A DNA stretch of 64,000 nucleotides from NCBI GenBank assembly GCA_033065855.1, contig JAVXUO010000576.1, positions 29,421 to 93,420 on the forward strand, read 5' to 3'. Made by a program: the position numbers and the translations under genes. This stretch comes from Escallonia rubra (lineage: Eukaryota; Streptophyta; Magnoliopsida; Escalloniales; Escalloniaceae). Shown one piece after another: positions 49,440 through 63,972 of this stretch. Under the pieces are notes generated by a model. The model saw only the letters and a program-made list of their open reading frames with translations. It was not told the DNA's origin and made no database searches. Each line of letters begins with the position of its first letter. The stretch's first letter is position 1.

Positions 49440-51524
49440 GAACAGTAAATATGAACAGTGATTTTGAACAGTGTTTTGTGAACAGTGTTTTTGGAAAGCT
49501 TCGACTAAAAGTGAGTTTTAGTCGACTTAAAGTGTTTGATTCGACTAAAAGTGGGTTTTTAGTCGACTAAAAGTGAAATGAAAAAAAAAATAAAAAAAAT
49601 TTCATTCGACTCAAAGTTTGTGTTTTAGTCGACTCAAAGTGTGTTTTAGTCGACTCAAAGTGTTTTATTCGAATGCAAACTTAAAATTTTTGTCCCTCTA
49701 TATAAATAGTGTTCTATTTTCATTTCTAGCCTTTTTTGGGGTTCTTTGTTTCTTTTCTTCTCCTTTGTACGAGAGAGAGAGAGGAAGAGGAAGAGAAAGA
49801 GAGAGATTGGAGAAGATGGCTTGGAAAATTTGGAAGCTCTAAGGAGGAGCTTAAGGATTTGTGACTCTCAAGAGGCTTGATTAAGGTAAGGGTTTACTTC
49901 CGAAAATTTGAATCAGCGATGGACCAATCGCTCATGTGAGTCTTTAGTTTCTTTTTGGAAATCTGAACTTCTTCGAATTGAGTTAAGTGACGTTCTTTTC
50001 CCTTTGTTTTGACCATGGTTATGAATATCTCGTTGTCAATTCTATGACTTGTGAAAATCAAATTCCGTCAGATTTGTTTGACCTCAGAATATTGACGTAT
50101 TGATATCGTCGTTTCAGTGATTTATGATCGTTATTATTTTCGTGAACTCCACTTATTGTTTGACGAGTTCGTTGTTTGATAATGTGATTTCGAAACCTTT
50201 GATTTTGGTTTGATTTGTCCGATATTTGATAACGGTCATTTTGAGATTTTATTTTGGTGACTTTATGAGCCATGTCACAGTGTATGTGACTTATTTCCGA
50301 CTTACCCACGTGGATTGAAACGTGGGCTAGCTCAGGGGAGTTGAGCTAGAGATCGCGATCTTACTTTCTGAACCGGCCTCATATGTCAGGAGTGACGTAT
50401 GTGACCACTTTCTGAATGGCTCTCTAGTGTCTGTTTCGATAGTATCTGTTTCCGAACTCTGATATATTTTGGCATATGATATTCGGTCTGACATCTCTAC
50501 TGTCTATTTTCGAACTCTGATATATTTTGGCATATGATATTCGGTCTGACATATCTAGTGTCTATTTCCGTACTCTGATATATTTTGGCATACGATATTC
50601 GATCTGACATCTCTAGTGTCTACTTCCGAACTCTGATATATTTTGGCATATGATATTCGGTCTGACATGTCTAGTGTCTATTTCTGTACTCTGATATAAT
50701 TTGACAATTGAATTTGGTCTGACCTGAATTCAGTCGAAATTGGTGTGCCTTTGAAATATTGTCTGTTGAAACCTTTGTGTCTGTCTTTGTATTCAGAAGC
50801 GTTTTTGACATTCGAAATCTGGTTTGATTATCTGTTCCGTTAAAACAAATTTGGTGCTTCCGAAATTTTGTTTCTCTGTTATCTTTGGGTTCCGACTGAT
50901 TGGTCCTTTGAGCGACCTTACTGAGCATTTGGCTCATTCCCTTATTTTTTTTCCTTTCAGGAGGTTAGTAGGTGGGATTTCAGATTTGAAGGGCTAGCTG
51001 TGTGACCAAAGTTAGCTGCCTTATTTCAGAGTTAGTATTGACATTTAAGTGTATTTAATTAGGACAAGTTGGTATTGTTTAGGTTTTGTTTTGAACTCCG
51101 TGTTGGAGTAAGTTTTTGGATTGTATAAAAGTTTTGAGCCCTACGACAGTTATTGATGTACTCTTGGAGTTATTAGTGAATGCTCTGATTGACCGTTTGG
51201 GATATTATGATATTTTAAGGTTTTCTGATTTCATTTGGGGGACTTTCGATATTGTTTCGTTTGGGTTTTTAGTGTATGCTCTGATTTACCAATTTGAAGT
51301 CTTCTGATAATTATGGAATTTTATATGATCTCTGTGTATTTCGGCATTAACGCTCCGTAAATAAATCTGGGGCGTTACAGATGGTATCAGAGCTTAGGTT
51401 TGAGATTATGTAGACTCCTAAGCCTAAGATATATGTGATTGGGATTAAACCTTGAAATGGTGGAATAAGTTTGGGGAATTTATTTCCTATTAGATTATAA
51501 GATTGAGATTTGAACAGTAATTTT
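49440..51524 (+). repeat. array unit 14 (2085 bp)
   Basis: Type A. First member of the alternating A/B stretch. Confidence 0.95.
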
Positions 51525-53596
51525 GAACAGTAAATATGAACAGTGATTTTGAACAGTGTTTTTGGAAAGCTTCGACTAAAAGTGAGTTTTAGTCGACTTA
51601 AAGTGTTTGATTCGACTAAAAGTGGGTTTTTAGTCGACTAAAAGTGAAATGAAAAAAAAAAATAAAAAAAATTTCATTCGACTCAAAGTTTGTGTTTTAG
51701 TCGACTCAAAGTGTGTTTTAGTCGACTCAAAGTGTTTTATTCGAATGCAAACTTAAAATTTTTGTCCCTCTATATAAATAGTGTTCTATTTTCATTTCTA
51801 GCCTTTTTTGGGGTTCTTTGTTTCTTTTCTTCTCCTTTGTACGAGAGAGAGAGAGGAAGAGGAAGAGAAAGAGAGAGATTGGAGAAGATGGCTTGGAAAA
51901 TTTGGAAGCTCTAAGGAGGAGCTTAAGGATTTGTGACTCTCAAGAGGCTTGATTAAGGTAAGGGTTTACTTCCGAAAATTTGAATCAGCGATGGACCAAT
52001 CGCTCATGTGAGTCTTTAGTTTCTTTTTGGAAATCTGAACTTCTTCGAATTGAGTTAAGTGACGTTCTTTTCCCTTTGTTTTGACCATGGTTATGAATAT
52101 CTCGTTGTCAATTCTATGACTTGTGAAAATCAAATTCCGTCAGATTTGTTTGACCTCAGAATATTGACGTATTGATATCGTCGTTTCAGTGATTTATGAT
52201 CGTTATTATTTTCGTGAACTCCACTTATTGTTTGACGAGTTCGTTGTTTGATAATGTGATTTCGAAACCTTTGATTTTGGTTTGATTTGTCCGATATTTG
52301 ATAACGGTCATTTTGAGATTTTATTTTGGTGACTTTATGAGCCATGTCACAGTGTATGTGACTTATTTCCGACTTACCCACGTGGATTGAAACGTGGGCT
52401 AGCTCAGGGGAGTTGAGCTAGAGATCGCGATCTTACTTTCTGAACCGGCCTCATATGTCAGGAGTGACGTATGTGACCACTTTCTGAATGGCTCTCTAGT
52501 GTCTGTTTCGATAGTATCTGTTTCCGAACTCTGATATATTTTGGCATATGATATTCGGTCTGACATCTCTACTGTCTATTTTCGAACTCTGATATATTTT
52601 GGCATATGATATTCGGTCTGACATATCTAGTGTCTATTTCCGTACTCTGATATATTTTGGCATACGATATTCGATCTGACATCTCTAGTGTCTACTTCCG
52701 AACTCTGATATATTTTGGCATATGATATTCGGTCTGACATGTCTAGTGTCTATTTCTGTACTCTGATATAATTTGACAATTGAATTTGGTCTGACCTGAA
52801 TTCAGTCGAAATTGGTGTGCCTTTGAAATATTGTCTGTTGAAACCTTTGTGTCTGTCTTTGTATTCAGAAGCGTTTTTGACATTCGAAATCTGGTTTGAT
52901 TATCTGTTCCGTTAAAACAAATTTGGTGCTTCCGAAATTTTGTTTCTCTGTTATCTTTGGGTTCCGACTGATTGGTCCTTTGAGCGACCTTACTGAGCAT
53001 TTGGCTCATTCCCTTATTTTTTTTCCTTTCAGGAGGTTAGTAGGTGGGATTTCAGATTTGAAGGGCTAGCTGTGTGACCAAAGTTAGCTGCCTTATTTCA
53101 GAGTTAGTATTGACATTTAAGTGTATTTAATTAGGACAAGTTGGTATTGTTTAGGTTTTGTTTTGAACTCCGTGTTGGAGTAAGTTTTTGGATTGTATAA
53201 AAGTTTTGAGCCCTACGACAGTTATTGATGTACTCTTGGAGTTATTAGTGAATGCTCTGATTGACCGTTTGGGATATTATGATATTTTAAGGTTTTCTGA
53301 TTTCATTTGGGGGACTTTCGATATTGTTTCGTTTGGGTTTTTAGTGTATGCTCTGATTTACCAATTTGAAGTCTTCTGATAATTATGGAATTTTATATGA
53401 TCTCTGTGTATTTCGGCATTAACGCTCCGTAAATAAATCTGGGGCGTTACAGATGGTATCAGAGCTTAGGTTTGAGATTATGTAGACTCCTAAGCCTAAG
53501 ATATATGTGATTGGGATTAAACCTTGAAATGGTGGAATAAGTTTGGGGAATTTATTTCCTATTAGATTATAAGATTGAGATTTGAACAGTAATTTT
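51525..53596 (+). repeat. array unit 15 (2072 bp)
   Basis: Head type B: keeps GATTTTGAACAGT but lacks the TTTTGTGAACAGT spacer. Same length as type C by a different deletion. Confidence 0.95.
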
Positions 53597-55681
53597 GAAC
53601 AGTAAATATGAACAGTGATTTTGAACAGTGTTTTGTGAACAGTGTTTTTGGAAAGCTTCGACTAAAAGTGAGTTTTAGTCGACTTAAAGTGTTTGATTCG
53701 ACTAAAAGTGGGTTTTTAGTCGACTAAAAGTGAAATGAAAAAAAAAATAAAAAAAATTTCATTCGACTCAAAGTTTGTGTTTTAGTCGACTCAAAGTGTG
53801 TTTTAGTCGACTCAAAGTGTTTTATTCGAATGCAAACTTAAAATTTTTGTCCCTCTATATAAATAGTGTTCTATTTTCATTTCTAGCCTTTTTTGGGGTT
53901 CTTTGTTTCTTTTCTTCTCCTTTGTACGAGAGAGAGAGAGGAAGAGGAAGAGAAAGAGAGAGATTGGAGAAGATGGCTTGGAAAATTTGGAAGCTCTAAG
54001 GAGGAGCTTAAGGATTTGTGACTCTCAAGAGGCTTGATTAAGGTAAGGGTTTACTTCCGAAAATTTGAATCAGCGATGGACCAATCGCTCATGTGAGTCT
54101 TTAGTTTCTTTTTGGAAATCTGAACTTCTTCGAATTGAGTTAAGTGACGTTCTTTTCCCTTTGTTTTGACCATGGTTATGAATATCTCGTTGTCAATTCT
54201 ATGACTTGTGAAAATCAAATTCCGTCAGATTTGTTTGACCTCAGAATATTGACGTATTGATATCGTCGTTTCAGTGATTTATGATCGTTATTATTTTCGT
54301 GAACTCCACTTATTGTTTGACGAGTTCGTTGTTTGATAATGTGATTTCGAAACCTTTGATTTTGGTTTGATTTGTCCGATATTTGATAACGGTCATTTTG
54401 AGATTTTATTTTGGTGACTTTATGAGCCATGTCACAGTGTATGTGACTTATTTCCGACTTACCCACGTGGATTGAAACGTGGGCTAGCTCAGGGGAGTTG
54501 AGCTAGAGATCGCGATCTTACTTTCTGAACCGGCCTCATATGTCAGGAGTGACGTATGTGACCACTTTCTGAATGGCTCTCTAGTGTCTGTTTCGATAGT
54601 ATCTGTTTCCGAACTCTGATATATTTTGGCATATGATATTCGGTCTGACATCTCTACTGTCTATTTTCGAACTCTGATATATTTTGGCATATGATATTCG
54701 GTCTGACATATCTAGTGTCTATTTCCGTACTCTGATATATTTTGGCATACGATATTCGATCTGACATCTCTAGTGTCTACTTCCGAACTCTGATATATTT
54801 TGGCATATGATATTCGGTCTGACATGTCTAGTGTCTATTTCTGTACTCTGATATAATTTGACAATTGAATTTGGTCTGACCTGAATTCAGTCGAAATTGG
54901 TGTGCCTTTGAAATATTGTCTGTTGAAACCTTTGTGTCTGTCTTTGTATTCAGAAGCGTTTTTGACATTCGAAATCTGGTTTGATTATCTGTTCCGTTAA
55001 AACAAATTTGGTGCTTCCGAAATTTTGTTTCTCTGTTATCTTTGGGTTCCGACTGATTGGTCCTTTGAGCGACCTTACTGAGCATTTGGCTCATTCCCTT
55101 ATTTTTTTTCCTTTCAGGAGGTTAGTAGGTGGGATTTCAGATTTGAAGGGCTAGCTGTGTGACCAAAGTTAGCTGCCTTATTTCAGAGTTAGTATTGACA
55201 TTTAAGTGTATTTAATTAGGACAAGTTGGTATTGTTTAGGTTTTGTTTTGAACTCCGTGTTGGAGTAAGTTTTTGGATTGTATAAAAGTTTTGAGCCCTA
55301 CGACAGTTATTGATGTACTCTTGGAGTTATTAGTGAATGCTCTGATTGACCGTTTGGGATATTATGATATTTTAAGGTTTTCTGATTTCATTTGGGGGAC
55401 TTTCGATATTGTTTCGTTTGGGTTTTTAGTGTATGCTCTGATTTACCAATTTGAAGTCTTCTGATAATTATGGAATTTTATATGATCTCTGTGTATTTCG
55501 GCATTAACGCTCCGTAAATAAATCTGGGGCGTTACAGATGGTATCAGAGCTTAGGTTTGAGATTATGTAGACTCCTAAGCCTAAGATATATGTGATTGGG
55601 ATTAAACCTTGAAATGGTGGAATAAGTTTGGGGAATTTATTTCCTATTAGATTATAAGATTGAGATTTGAACAGTAATTTT
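53597..55681 (+). repeat. array unit 16 (2085 bp)
   Basis: Type A. Confidence 0.95.
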
Positions 55682-57753
55682 GAACAGTAAATATGAACAG
55701 TGATTTTGAACAGTGTTTTTGGAAAGCTTCGACTAAAAGTGAGTTTTAGTCGACTTAAAGTGTTTGATTCGACTAAAAGTGGGTTTTTAGTCGACTAAAA
55801 GTGAAATGAAAAAAAAAAATAAAAAAAATTTCATTCGACTCAAAGTTTGTGTTTTAGTCGACTCAAAGTGTGTTTTAGTCGACTCAAAGTGTTTTATTCG
55901 AATGCAAACTTAAAATTTTTGTCCCTCTATATAAATAGTGTTCTATTTTCATTTCTAGCCTTTTTTGGGGTTCTTTGTTTCTTTTCTTCTCCTTTGTACG
56001 AGAGAGAGAGAGGAAGAGGAAGAGAAAGAGAGAGATTGGAGAAGATGGCTTGGAAAATTTGGAAGCTCTAAGGAGGAGCTTAAGGATTTGTGACTCTCAA
56101 GAGGCTTGATTAAGGTAAGGGTTTACTTCCGAAAATTTGAATCAGCGATGGACCAATCGCTCATGTGAGTCTTTAGTTTCTTTTTGGAAATCTGAACTTC
56201 TTCGAATTGAGTTAAGTGACGTTCTTTTCCCTTTGTTTTGACCATGGTTATGAATATCTCGTTGTCAATTCTATGACTTGTGAAAATCAAATTCCGTCAG
56301 ATTTGTTTGACCTCAGAATATTGACGTATTGATATCGTCGTTTCAGTGATTTATGATCGTTATTATTTTCGTGAACTCCACTTATTGTTTGACGAGTTCG
56401 TTGTTTGATAATGTGATTTCGAAACCTTTGATTTTGGTTTGATTTGTCCGATATTTGATAACGGTCATTTTGAGATTTTATTTTGGTGACTTTATGAGCC
56501 ATGTCACAGTGTATGTGACTTATTTCCGACTTACCCACGTGGATTGAAACGTGGGCTAGCTCAGGGGAGTTGAGCTAGAGATCGCGATCTTACTTTCTGA
56601 ACCGGCCTCATATGTCAGGAGTGACGTATGTGACCACTTTCTGAATGGCTCTCTAGTGTCTGTTTCGATAGTATCTGTTTCCGAACTCTGATATATTTTG
56701 GCATATGATATTCGGTCTGACATCTCTACTGTCTATTTTCGAACTCTGATATATTTTGGCATATGATATTCGGTCTGACATATCTAGTGTCTATTTCCGT
56801 ACTCTGATATATTTTGGCATACGATATTCGATCTGACATCTCTAGTGTCTACTTCCGAACTCTGATATATTTTGGCATATGATATTCGGTCTGACATGTC
56901 TAGTGTCTATTTCTGTACTCTGATATAATTTGACAATTGAATTTGGTCTGACCTGAATTCAGTCGAAATTGGTGTGCCTTTGAAATATTGTCTGTTGAAA
57001 CCTTTGTGTCTGTCTTTGTATTCAGAAGCGTTTTTGACATTCGAAATCTGGTTTGATTATCTGTTCCGTTAAAACAAATTTGGTGCTTCCGAAATTTTGT
57101 TTCTCTGTTATCTTTGGGTTCCGACTGATTGGTCCTTTGAGCGACCTTACTGAGCATTTGGCTCATTCCCTTATTTTTTTTCCTTTCAGGAGGTTAGTAG
57201 GTGGGATTTCAGATTTGAAGGGCTAGCTGTGTGACCAAAGTTAGCTGCCTTATTTCAGAGTTAGTATTGACATTTAAGTGTATTTAATTAGGACAAGTTG
57301 GTATTGTTTAGGTTTTGTTTTGAACTCCGTGTTGGAGTAAGTTTTTGGATTGTATAAAAGTTTTGAGCCCTACGACAGTTATTGATGTACTCTTGGAGTT
57401 ATTAGTGAATGCTCTGATTGACCGTTTGGGATATTATGATATTTTAAGGTTTTCTGATTTCATTTGGGGGACTTTCGATATTGTTTCGTTTGGGTTTTTA
57501 GTGTATGCTCTGATTTACCAATTTGAAGTCTTCTGATAATTATGGAATTTTATATGATCTCTGTGTATTTCGGCATTAACGCTCCGTAAATAAATCTGGG
57601 GCGTTACAGATGGTATCAGAGCTTAGGTTTGAGATTATGTAGACTCCTAAGCCTAAGATATATGTGATTGGGATTAAACCTTGAAATGGTGGAATAAGTT
57701 TGGGGAATTTATTTCCTATTAGATTATAAGATTGAGATTTGAACAGTAATTTT
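55682..57753 (+). repeat. array unit 17 (2072 bp)
   Basis: Type B. Confidence 0.95.
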
Positions 57754-59832
57754 GAACAGTAAATATGAACAGTGATTTTGAACAGTGTTTTGTGAACAGT
57801 GTTTTTGGAAAGCTTCGACTAAAAGTGAGTTTTAGTCGACTTAAAGTGTTTGATTCGACTAAAAGTGGGTTTTTAGTCGACTAAAAGTGAAATGAAAAAA
57901 AAAATAAAAAAAATTTCATTCGACTCAAAGTTTGTGTTTTAGTCGACTCAAAGTGTGTTTTAGTCGACTCAAAGTGTTTTATTCGAATGCAAACTTAAAA
58001 TTTTTGTCCCTCTATATAAATAGTGTTCTATTTTCATTTCTAGCCTTTTTTGGGGTTCTTTGTTTCTTTTCTTCTCCTTTGTACGAGAGAGAGAGAGGAA
58101 GAGAAAGAGAGAGATTGGAGAAGATGGCTTGGAAAATTTGGAAGCTCTAAGGAGGAGCTTAAGGATTTGTGACTCTCAAGAGGCTTGATTAAGGTAAGGG
58201 TTTACTTCCGAAAATTTGAATCAGCGATGGACCAATCGCTCATGTGAGTCTTTAGTTTCTTTTTGGAAATCTGAACTTCTTCGAATTGAGTTAAGTGACG
58301 TTCTTTTCCCTTTGTTTTGACCATGGTTATGAATATCTCGTTGTCAATTCTATGACTTGTGAAAATCAAATTCCGTCAGATTTGTTTGACCTCAGAATAT
58401 TGACGTATTGATATCGTCGTTTCAGTGATTTATGATCGTTATTATTTTCGTGAACTCCACTTATTGTTTGACGAGTTCGTTGTTTGATAATGTGATTTCG
58501 AAACCTTTGATTTTGGTTTGATTTGTCCGATATTTGATAACGGTCATTTTGAGATTTTATTTTGGTGACTTTATGAGCCATGTCACAGTGTATGTGACTT
58601 ATTTCCGACTTACCCACGTGGATTGAAACATGGGCTAGCTCAGGGGAGTTGAGCTAGAGATCGCGATCTTACTTTCTGAACCGGCCTCATATGTCAGGAG
58701 TGACGTATGTGACCACTTTCTGAATGGCTCTCTAGTGTCTGTTTCGATAGTATCTGTTTCCGAACTCTGATATATTTTGGCATATGATATTCGGTCTGAC
58801 ATCTCTACTGTCTATTTTCGAACTCTGATATATTTTGGCATATGATATTCGGTCTGACATATCTAGTGTCTATTTCCGTACTCTGATATATTTTGGCATA
58901 CGATATTCGATCTGACATCTCTAGTGTCTACTTCCGAACTCTGATATATTTTGGCATATGATATTCGGTCTGACATGTCTAGTGTCTATTTCTGTACTCT
59001 GATATAATTTGACAATTGAATTTGGTCTGACCTGAATTCAGTCGAAATTGGTGTGCCTTTGAAATATTGTCTGTTGAAACCTTTGTGTCTGTCTTTGTAT
59101 TCAGAAGCGTTTTTGACATTCGAAATCTGGTTTGATTATCTGTTCCGTTAAAACAAATTTGGTGCTTCCGAAATTTTGTTTCTCTGTTATCTTTGGGTTC
59201 CGACTGATTGGTCCTTTGAGCGACCTTACTGAGCATTTGGCTCATTCCCTTATTTTTTTTCCTTTCAGGAGGTTAGTAGGTGGGATTTCAGATTTGAAGG
59301 GCTAGCTGTGTGACCAAAGTTAGCTGCCTTATTTCAGAGTTAGTATTGACATTTAAGTGTATTTAATTAGGACAAGTTGGTATTGTTTAGGTTTTGTTTT
59401 GAACTCCGTGTTGGAGTAAGTTTTTGGATTGTATAAAAGTTTTGAGCCCTACGACAGTTATTGATGTACTCTTGGAGTTATTAGTGAATGCTCTGATTGA
59501 CCGTTTGGGATATTATGATATTTTAAGGTTTTCTGATTTCATTTGGGGGACTTTCGATATTGTTTCGTTTGGGTTTTTAGTGTATGCTCTGATTTACCAA
59601 TTTGAAGTCTTCTGATAATTATGGAATTTTATATGATCTCTGTGTATTTCGGCATTAACGCTCCGTAAATAAATCTGGGGCGTTACAGATGGTATCAGAG
59701 CTTAGGTTTGAGATTATGTAGACTCCTAAGCCTAAGATATATGTGATTGGGATTAAACCTTGAAATGGTGGAATAAGTTTGGGGAATTTATTTCCTATTA
59801 GATTATAAGATTGAGATTTGAACAGTAATTTT
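57754..59832 (+). repeat. array unit 18 (2079 bp)
   Basis: Type A with a 6-bp loss in the GA-rich leader (about 58090) and a hairpin-arm change to ACATGGG (about 58628). Confidence 0.95.
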
Positions 59833-61892
59833 GAACAGTAAATATGAACAGTGATTTTGAACAGTGTTTTTGGAAAGCTTCGACTAAAAGTGAGTTTTAG
59901 TCGACTTAAAGTGTTTGATTCGACTAAAAGTGGGTTTTTAGTCGACTAAAAGTGAAGTGAAAAAAAAAAAAAATTTCATTCGACTCAAAGTTTGTGTTTT
60001 AGTCGACTCAAAGTGTGTTTTAGTCGACTCAAAGTGTTTTATTCGAATGCAAACTTAAAATTTTTGTCCCTCTATATAAATAGTGTTCTATTTTCATTTC
60101 TAGCCTTTTTTGGGGTTCTTTGTTTCTTTTCTTCTCCTTTGTACGAGAGAGAGAGAGGAAGAGAAAGAGAGAGATTGGAGAAGATGGCTTGGAAAATTTG
60201 GAAGCTCTAAGGAGGAGCTTAAGGATTTGTGACTCTCAAGAGGCTTGATTAAGGTAAGGGTTTACTTCCGAAAATTTGAATCAGCGATGGACCAATCGCT
60301 CATGTGAGTCTTTAGTTTCTTTTTGGAAATCTGAACTTCTTCGAATTGAGTTAAGTGACGTTCTTTTCCCTTTGTTTTGACCATGGTTATGAATATCTCG
60401 TTGTCAATTCTATGACTTGTGAAAATCAAATTCCGTCAGATTTGTTTGACCTCAGAATATTGACGTATTGATATCGTCGTTTCAGTGATTTATGATCGTT
60501 ATTATTTTCGTGAACTCCACTTATTGTTTGACGAGTTCGTTGTTTGATAATGTGATTTCGAAACCTTTGATTTTGGTTTGATTTGTCCGATATTTGATAA
60601 CGGTCATTTTGAGATTTTATTTTGGTGACTTTATGAGCCATGTCACAGTGTATGTGACTTATTTCCGACTTACCCACGTGGATTGAAACGTGGGCTAGCT
60701 CAGGGGAGTTGAGCTAGAGATCGCGATCTTACTTTCTGAACCGGCCTCATATGTCAGGAGTGACGTATGTGACCACTTTCTGAATGGCTCTCTAGTGTCT
60801 GTTTCGATAGTATCTGTTTCCGAACTCTGATATATTTTGGCATATGATATTCGGTCTGACATCTCTACTGTCTATTTTCGAACTCTGATATATTTTGGCA
60901 TATGATATTCGGTCTGACATATCTAGTGTCTATTTCCGTACTCTGATATATTTTGGCATACGATATTCGATCTGACATCTCTAGTGTCTACTTCCGAACT
61001 CTGATATATTTTGGCATATGATATTCGGTCTGACATGTCTAGTGTCTATTTCTGTACTCTGATATAATTTGACAATTGAATTTGGTCTGACCTGAATTCA
61101 GTCGAAATTGGTGTGCCTTTGAAATATTGTCTGTTGAAACCTTTGTGTCTGTCTTTGTATTCAGAAGCGTTTTTGACATTCGAAATCTGGTTTGATTATC
61201 TGTTCCGTTAAAACAAATTTGGTGCTTCCGAAATTTTGTTTCTCTGTTATCTTTGGGTTCCGACTGATTGGTCCTTTGAGCGACCTTACTGAGCATTTGG
61301 CTCATTCCCTTATTTTTTTTCCTTTCAGGAGGTTAGTAGGTGGGATTTCAGATTTGAAGGGCTAGCTGTGTGACCAAAGTTAGCTGCCTTATTTCAGAGT
61401 TAGTATTGACATTTAAGTGTATTTAATTAGGACAAGTTGGTATTGTTTAGGTTTTGTTTTGAACTCCGTGTTGGAGTAAGTTTTTGGATTGTATAAAAGT
61501 TTTGAGCCCTACGACAGTTATTGATGTACTCTTGGAGTTATTAGTGAATGCTCTGATTGACCGTTTGGGATATTATGATATTTTAAGGTTTTCTGATTTC
61601 ATTTGGGGGACTTTCGATATTGTTTCGTTTGGGTTTTTAGTGTATGCTCTGATTTACCAATTTGAAGTCTTCTGATAATTATGGAATTTTATATGATCTC
61701 TGTGTATTTCGGCATTAACGCTCCGTAAATAAATCCGGGGCGTTACAGATGGTATCAGAGCTTAGGTTTGAGATTATGTAGACTCCTAAGCCTAAGATAT
61801 ATGTGATTGGGATTAAACCTTGAAATGGTGGAATAAGTTTGGGGAATTTATTTCCTATTAGATTATAAGATTGAGATTTGAACAGTAATTTT
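59833..61892 (+). repeat. array unit 19 (2060 bp)
   Basis: Type B with the same 6-bp GA-tract loss as unit 18 and an altered poly-A run (GAAGTGAAAA, about 59955). LTR end CCGGGG. Confidence 0.95.
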
Positions 61893-63972
61893 GAACAGTA
61901 AATATGAACAGTGATTTTGAACAGTGTTTTGTGAACAGTGTTTTTGGAAAGCTTCGACTAAAAGTGAGTTTTAGTCGACTTAAAGTGTTTGATTCGACTA
62001 AAAGTGGGTTTTTAGTCGACTAAAAGTGAAATGAAAAAAAAAATAAAAAAAATTTCATTCGACTCAAAGTTTGTGTTTTAGTCGACTCAAAGTGTGTTTT
62101 AGTCGACTCAAAGTGTTTTATTCGAATGCAAACTTAAAATTTTTGTCCCTCTATATAAATAGTGTTCTATTTTCATTTCTAGCCTTTTTTGGGGTTCTTT
62201 GTTTCTTTTCTTCTCCTTTGTACGAGAGAGAGAGAGAGAAAAAGGAAGAGAAAGAGAGAGATTGGAGAAGATGGCTTGGAAAATTTGGAAGCTCTAAGGA
62301 GGAGCTTAAGGATTTGTGACTCTCAAGAGGCTTGATTAAGGTAAGGGTTTACTTCCGAAAATTTGAATCAGCGATGGACCAATCGCTCATGTGAGTCTTT
62401 AGTTTCTTTTTGGAAATCTGAACTTCTTCGAATTGAGTTAAGTGACGTTCTTTTCCCTTTGTTTTGACCATGGTTATGAATATCTCGTTGTCAATTCTAT
62501 GACTTGTGAAAATCAAATTCCGTCAGATTTGTTTGACCTCAGAATATTGACGTATTGATATCGTCGTTTCAGTGATTTATGATCGTTATTATTTTCGTGA
62601 ACTCCACTTATTGTTTGACGAGTTCGTTGTTTGATAATGTGATTTCGAAACCTTTGATTTTGGTTTGATTTGTCCGATATTTGATAACGGTCATTTTGAG
62701 ATTTTATTTTGGTGACTTTATGAGCCATGTCACAGTGTATGTGACTTATTTCCGACTTACCCACGTGGATTGAAACGTGGGCTAGCTCAGGGGAGTTGAG
62801 CTAGAGATCGCGATCTTACTTTCTGAACCGGCCTCATATGTCAGGAGTGACGTATGTGACCACTTTCTGAATGGCTCTCTAGTGTCTGTTTCGATAGTAT
62901 CTGTTTCCGAACTCTGATATATTTTGGCATATGATATTCGGTCTGACATCTCTACTGTCTATTTTCGAACTCTGATATATTTTGGCATATGATATTCGGT
63001 CTGACATATCTAGTGTCTATTTCCGTACTCTGATATATTTTGGCATACGATATTCGATCTGACATCTCTAGTGTCTACTTCCGAACTCTGATATATTTTG
63101 GCATATGATATTCGGTCTGACATGTCTAGTGTCTATTTCTGTACTCTGATATAATTTGACAATTGAATTTGGTCTGACCTGAATTCAGTCGAAATTGGTG
63201 TGCCTTTGAAATATTGTCTGTTGAAACCTTTGTGTCTGTCTTTGTATTCAGAAGCGTTTTTGACATTCGAAATCTGGTTTGATTATCTGTTCCGTTAAAA
63301 CAAATTTGGTGCTTCCGAAATTTTGTTTCTCTGTTATCTTTGGGTTCCGACTGATTGGTCCTTTGAGCGACCTTACTGAGCATTTGGCTCATTCCCTTAT
63401 TTTTTTTCCTTTCAGGAGGTTAGTAGGTGGGATTTCAGATTTGAAGGGCTAGCTGTGTGACCAAAGTTAGCTGCCTTATTTCAGAGTTAGTATTGACATT
63501 TAAGTGTATTTAATTAGGACAAGTTGGTATTGTTTAGGTTTTGTTTTGAACTCCGTGTTGGAGTAAGTTTTTGGATTGTATAAAAGTTTTGAGCCCTACG
63601 ACAGTTATTGATGTACTCTTGGAGTTATTAGTGAATGCTCTGATTGACCGTTTGGGATATTATGATATTTTAAGGTTTTCTGATTTCATTTGGGGGACTT
63701 TCGATATTGTTTCGTTTGGGTTTTTAGTGTATGCTCTGATTTACCAATTTGAAGTCTTCTGATAATTATGGAATTTTATATGATCTCTGTGTATTTCGGC
63801 ATTAACGCTCCGTAAATAAATATGGGGCGTTACAGATGGTATCAGAGCTTAGGTTTGAGATTATGGTCCGCCTAAGATATATGTGATTGGGATTAAACCT
63901 TGAAATGGTGGAATAAGTTTGGGGAATTTATTTCCTATTAGATTATAAGATTGAGATTTGAACAGTAATTTT
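61893..63972 (+). repeat. array unit 20 (2080 bp)
   Basis: Type A with a longer GA tract (about 62224-62240), LTR end ATGGGG, and a 7-bp loss in the leader just after the PBS (about 63865). Confidence 0.95.

Noticed and set aside
23009..63762. Repeated small ORFs (63, 74, 83 and 88 residues) in every array unit
   Set aside because: They recur because the DNA unit is copied, lie on both strands within LTR sequence, several start at non-ATG codons, and none shows a domain. Near-identity of satellite units is not evidence of coding.
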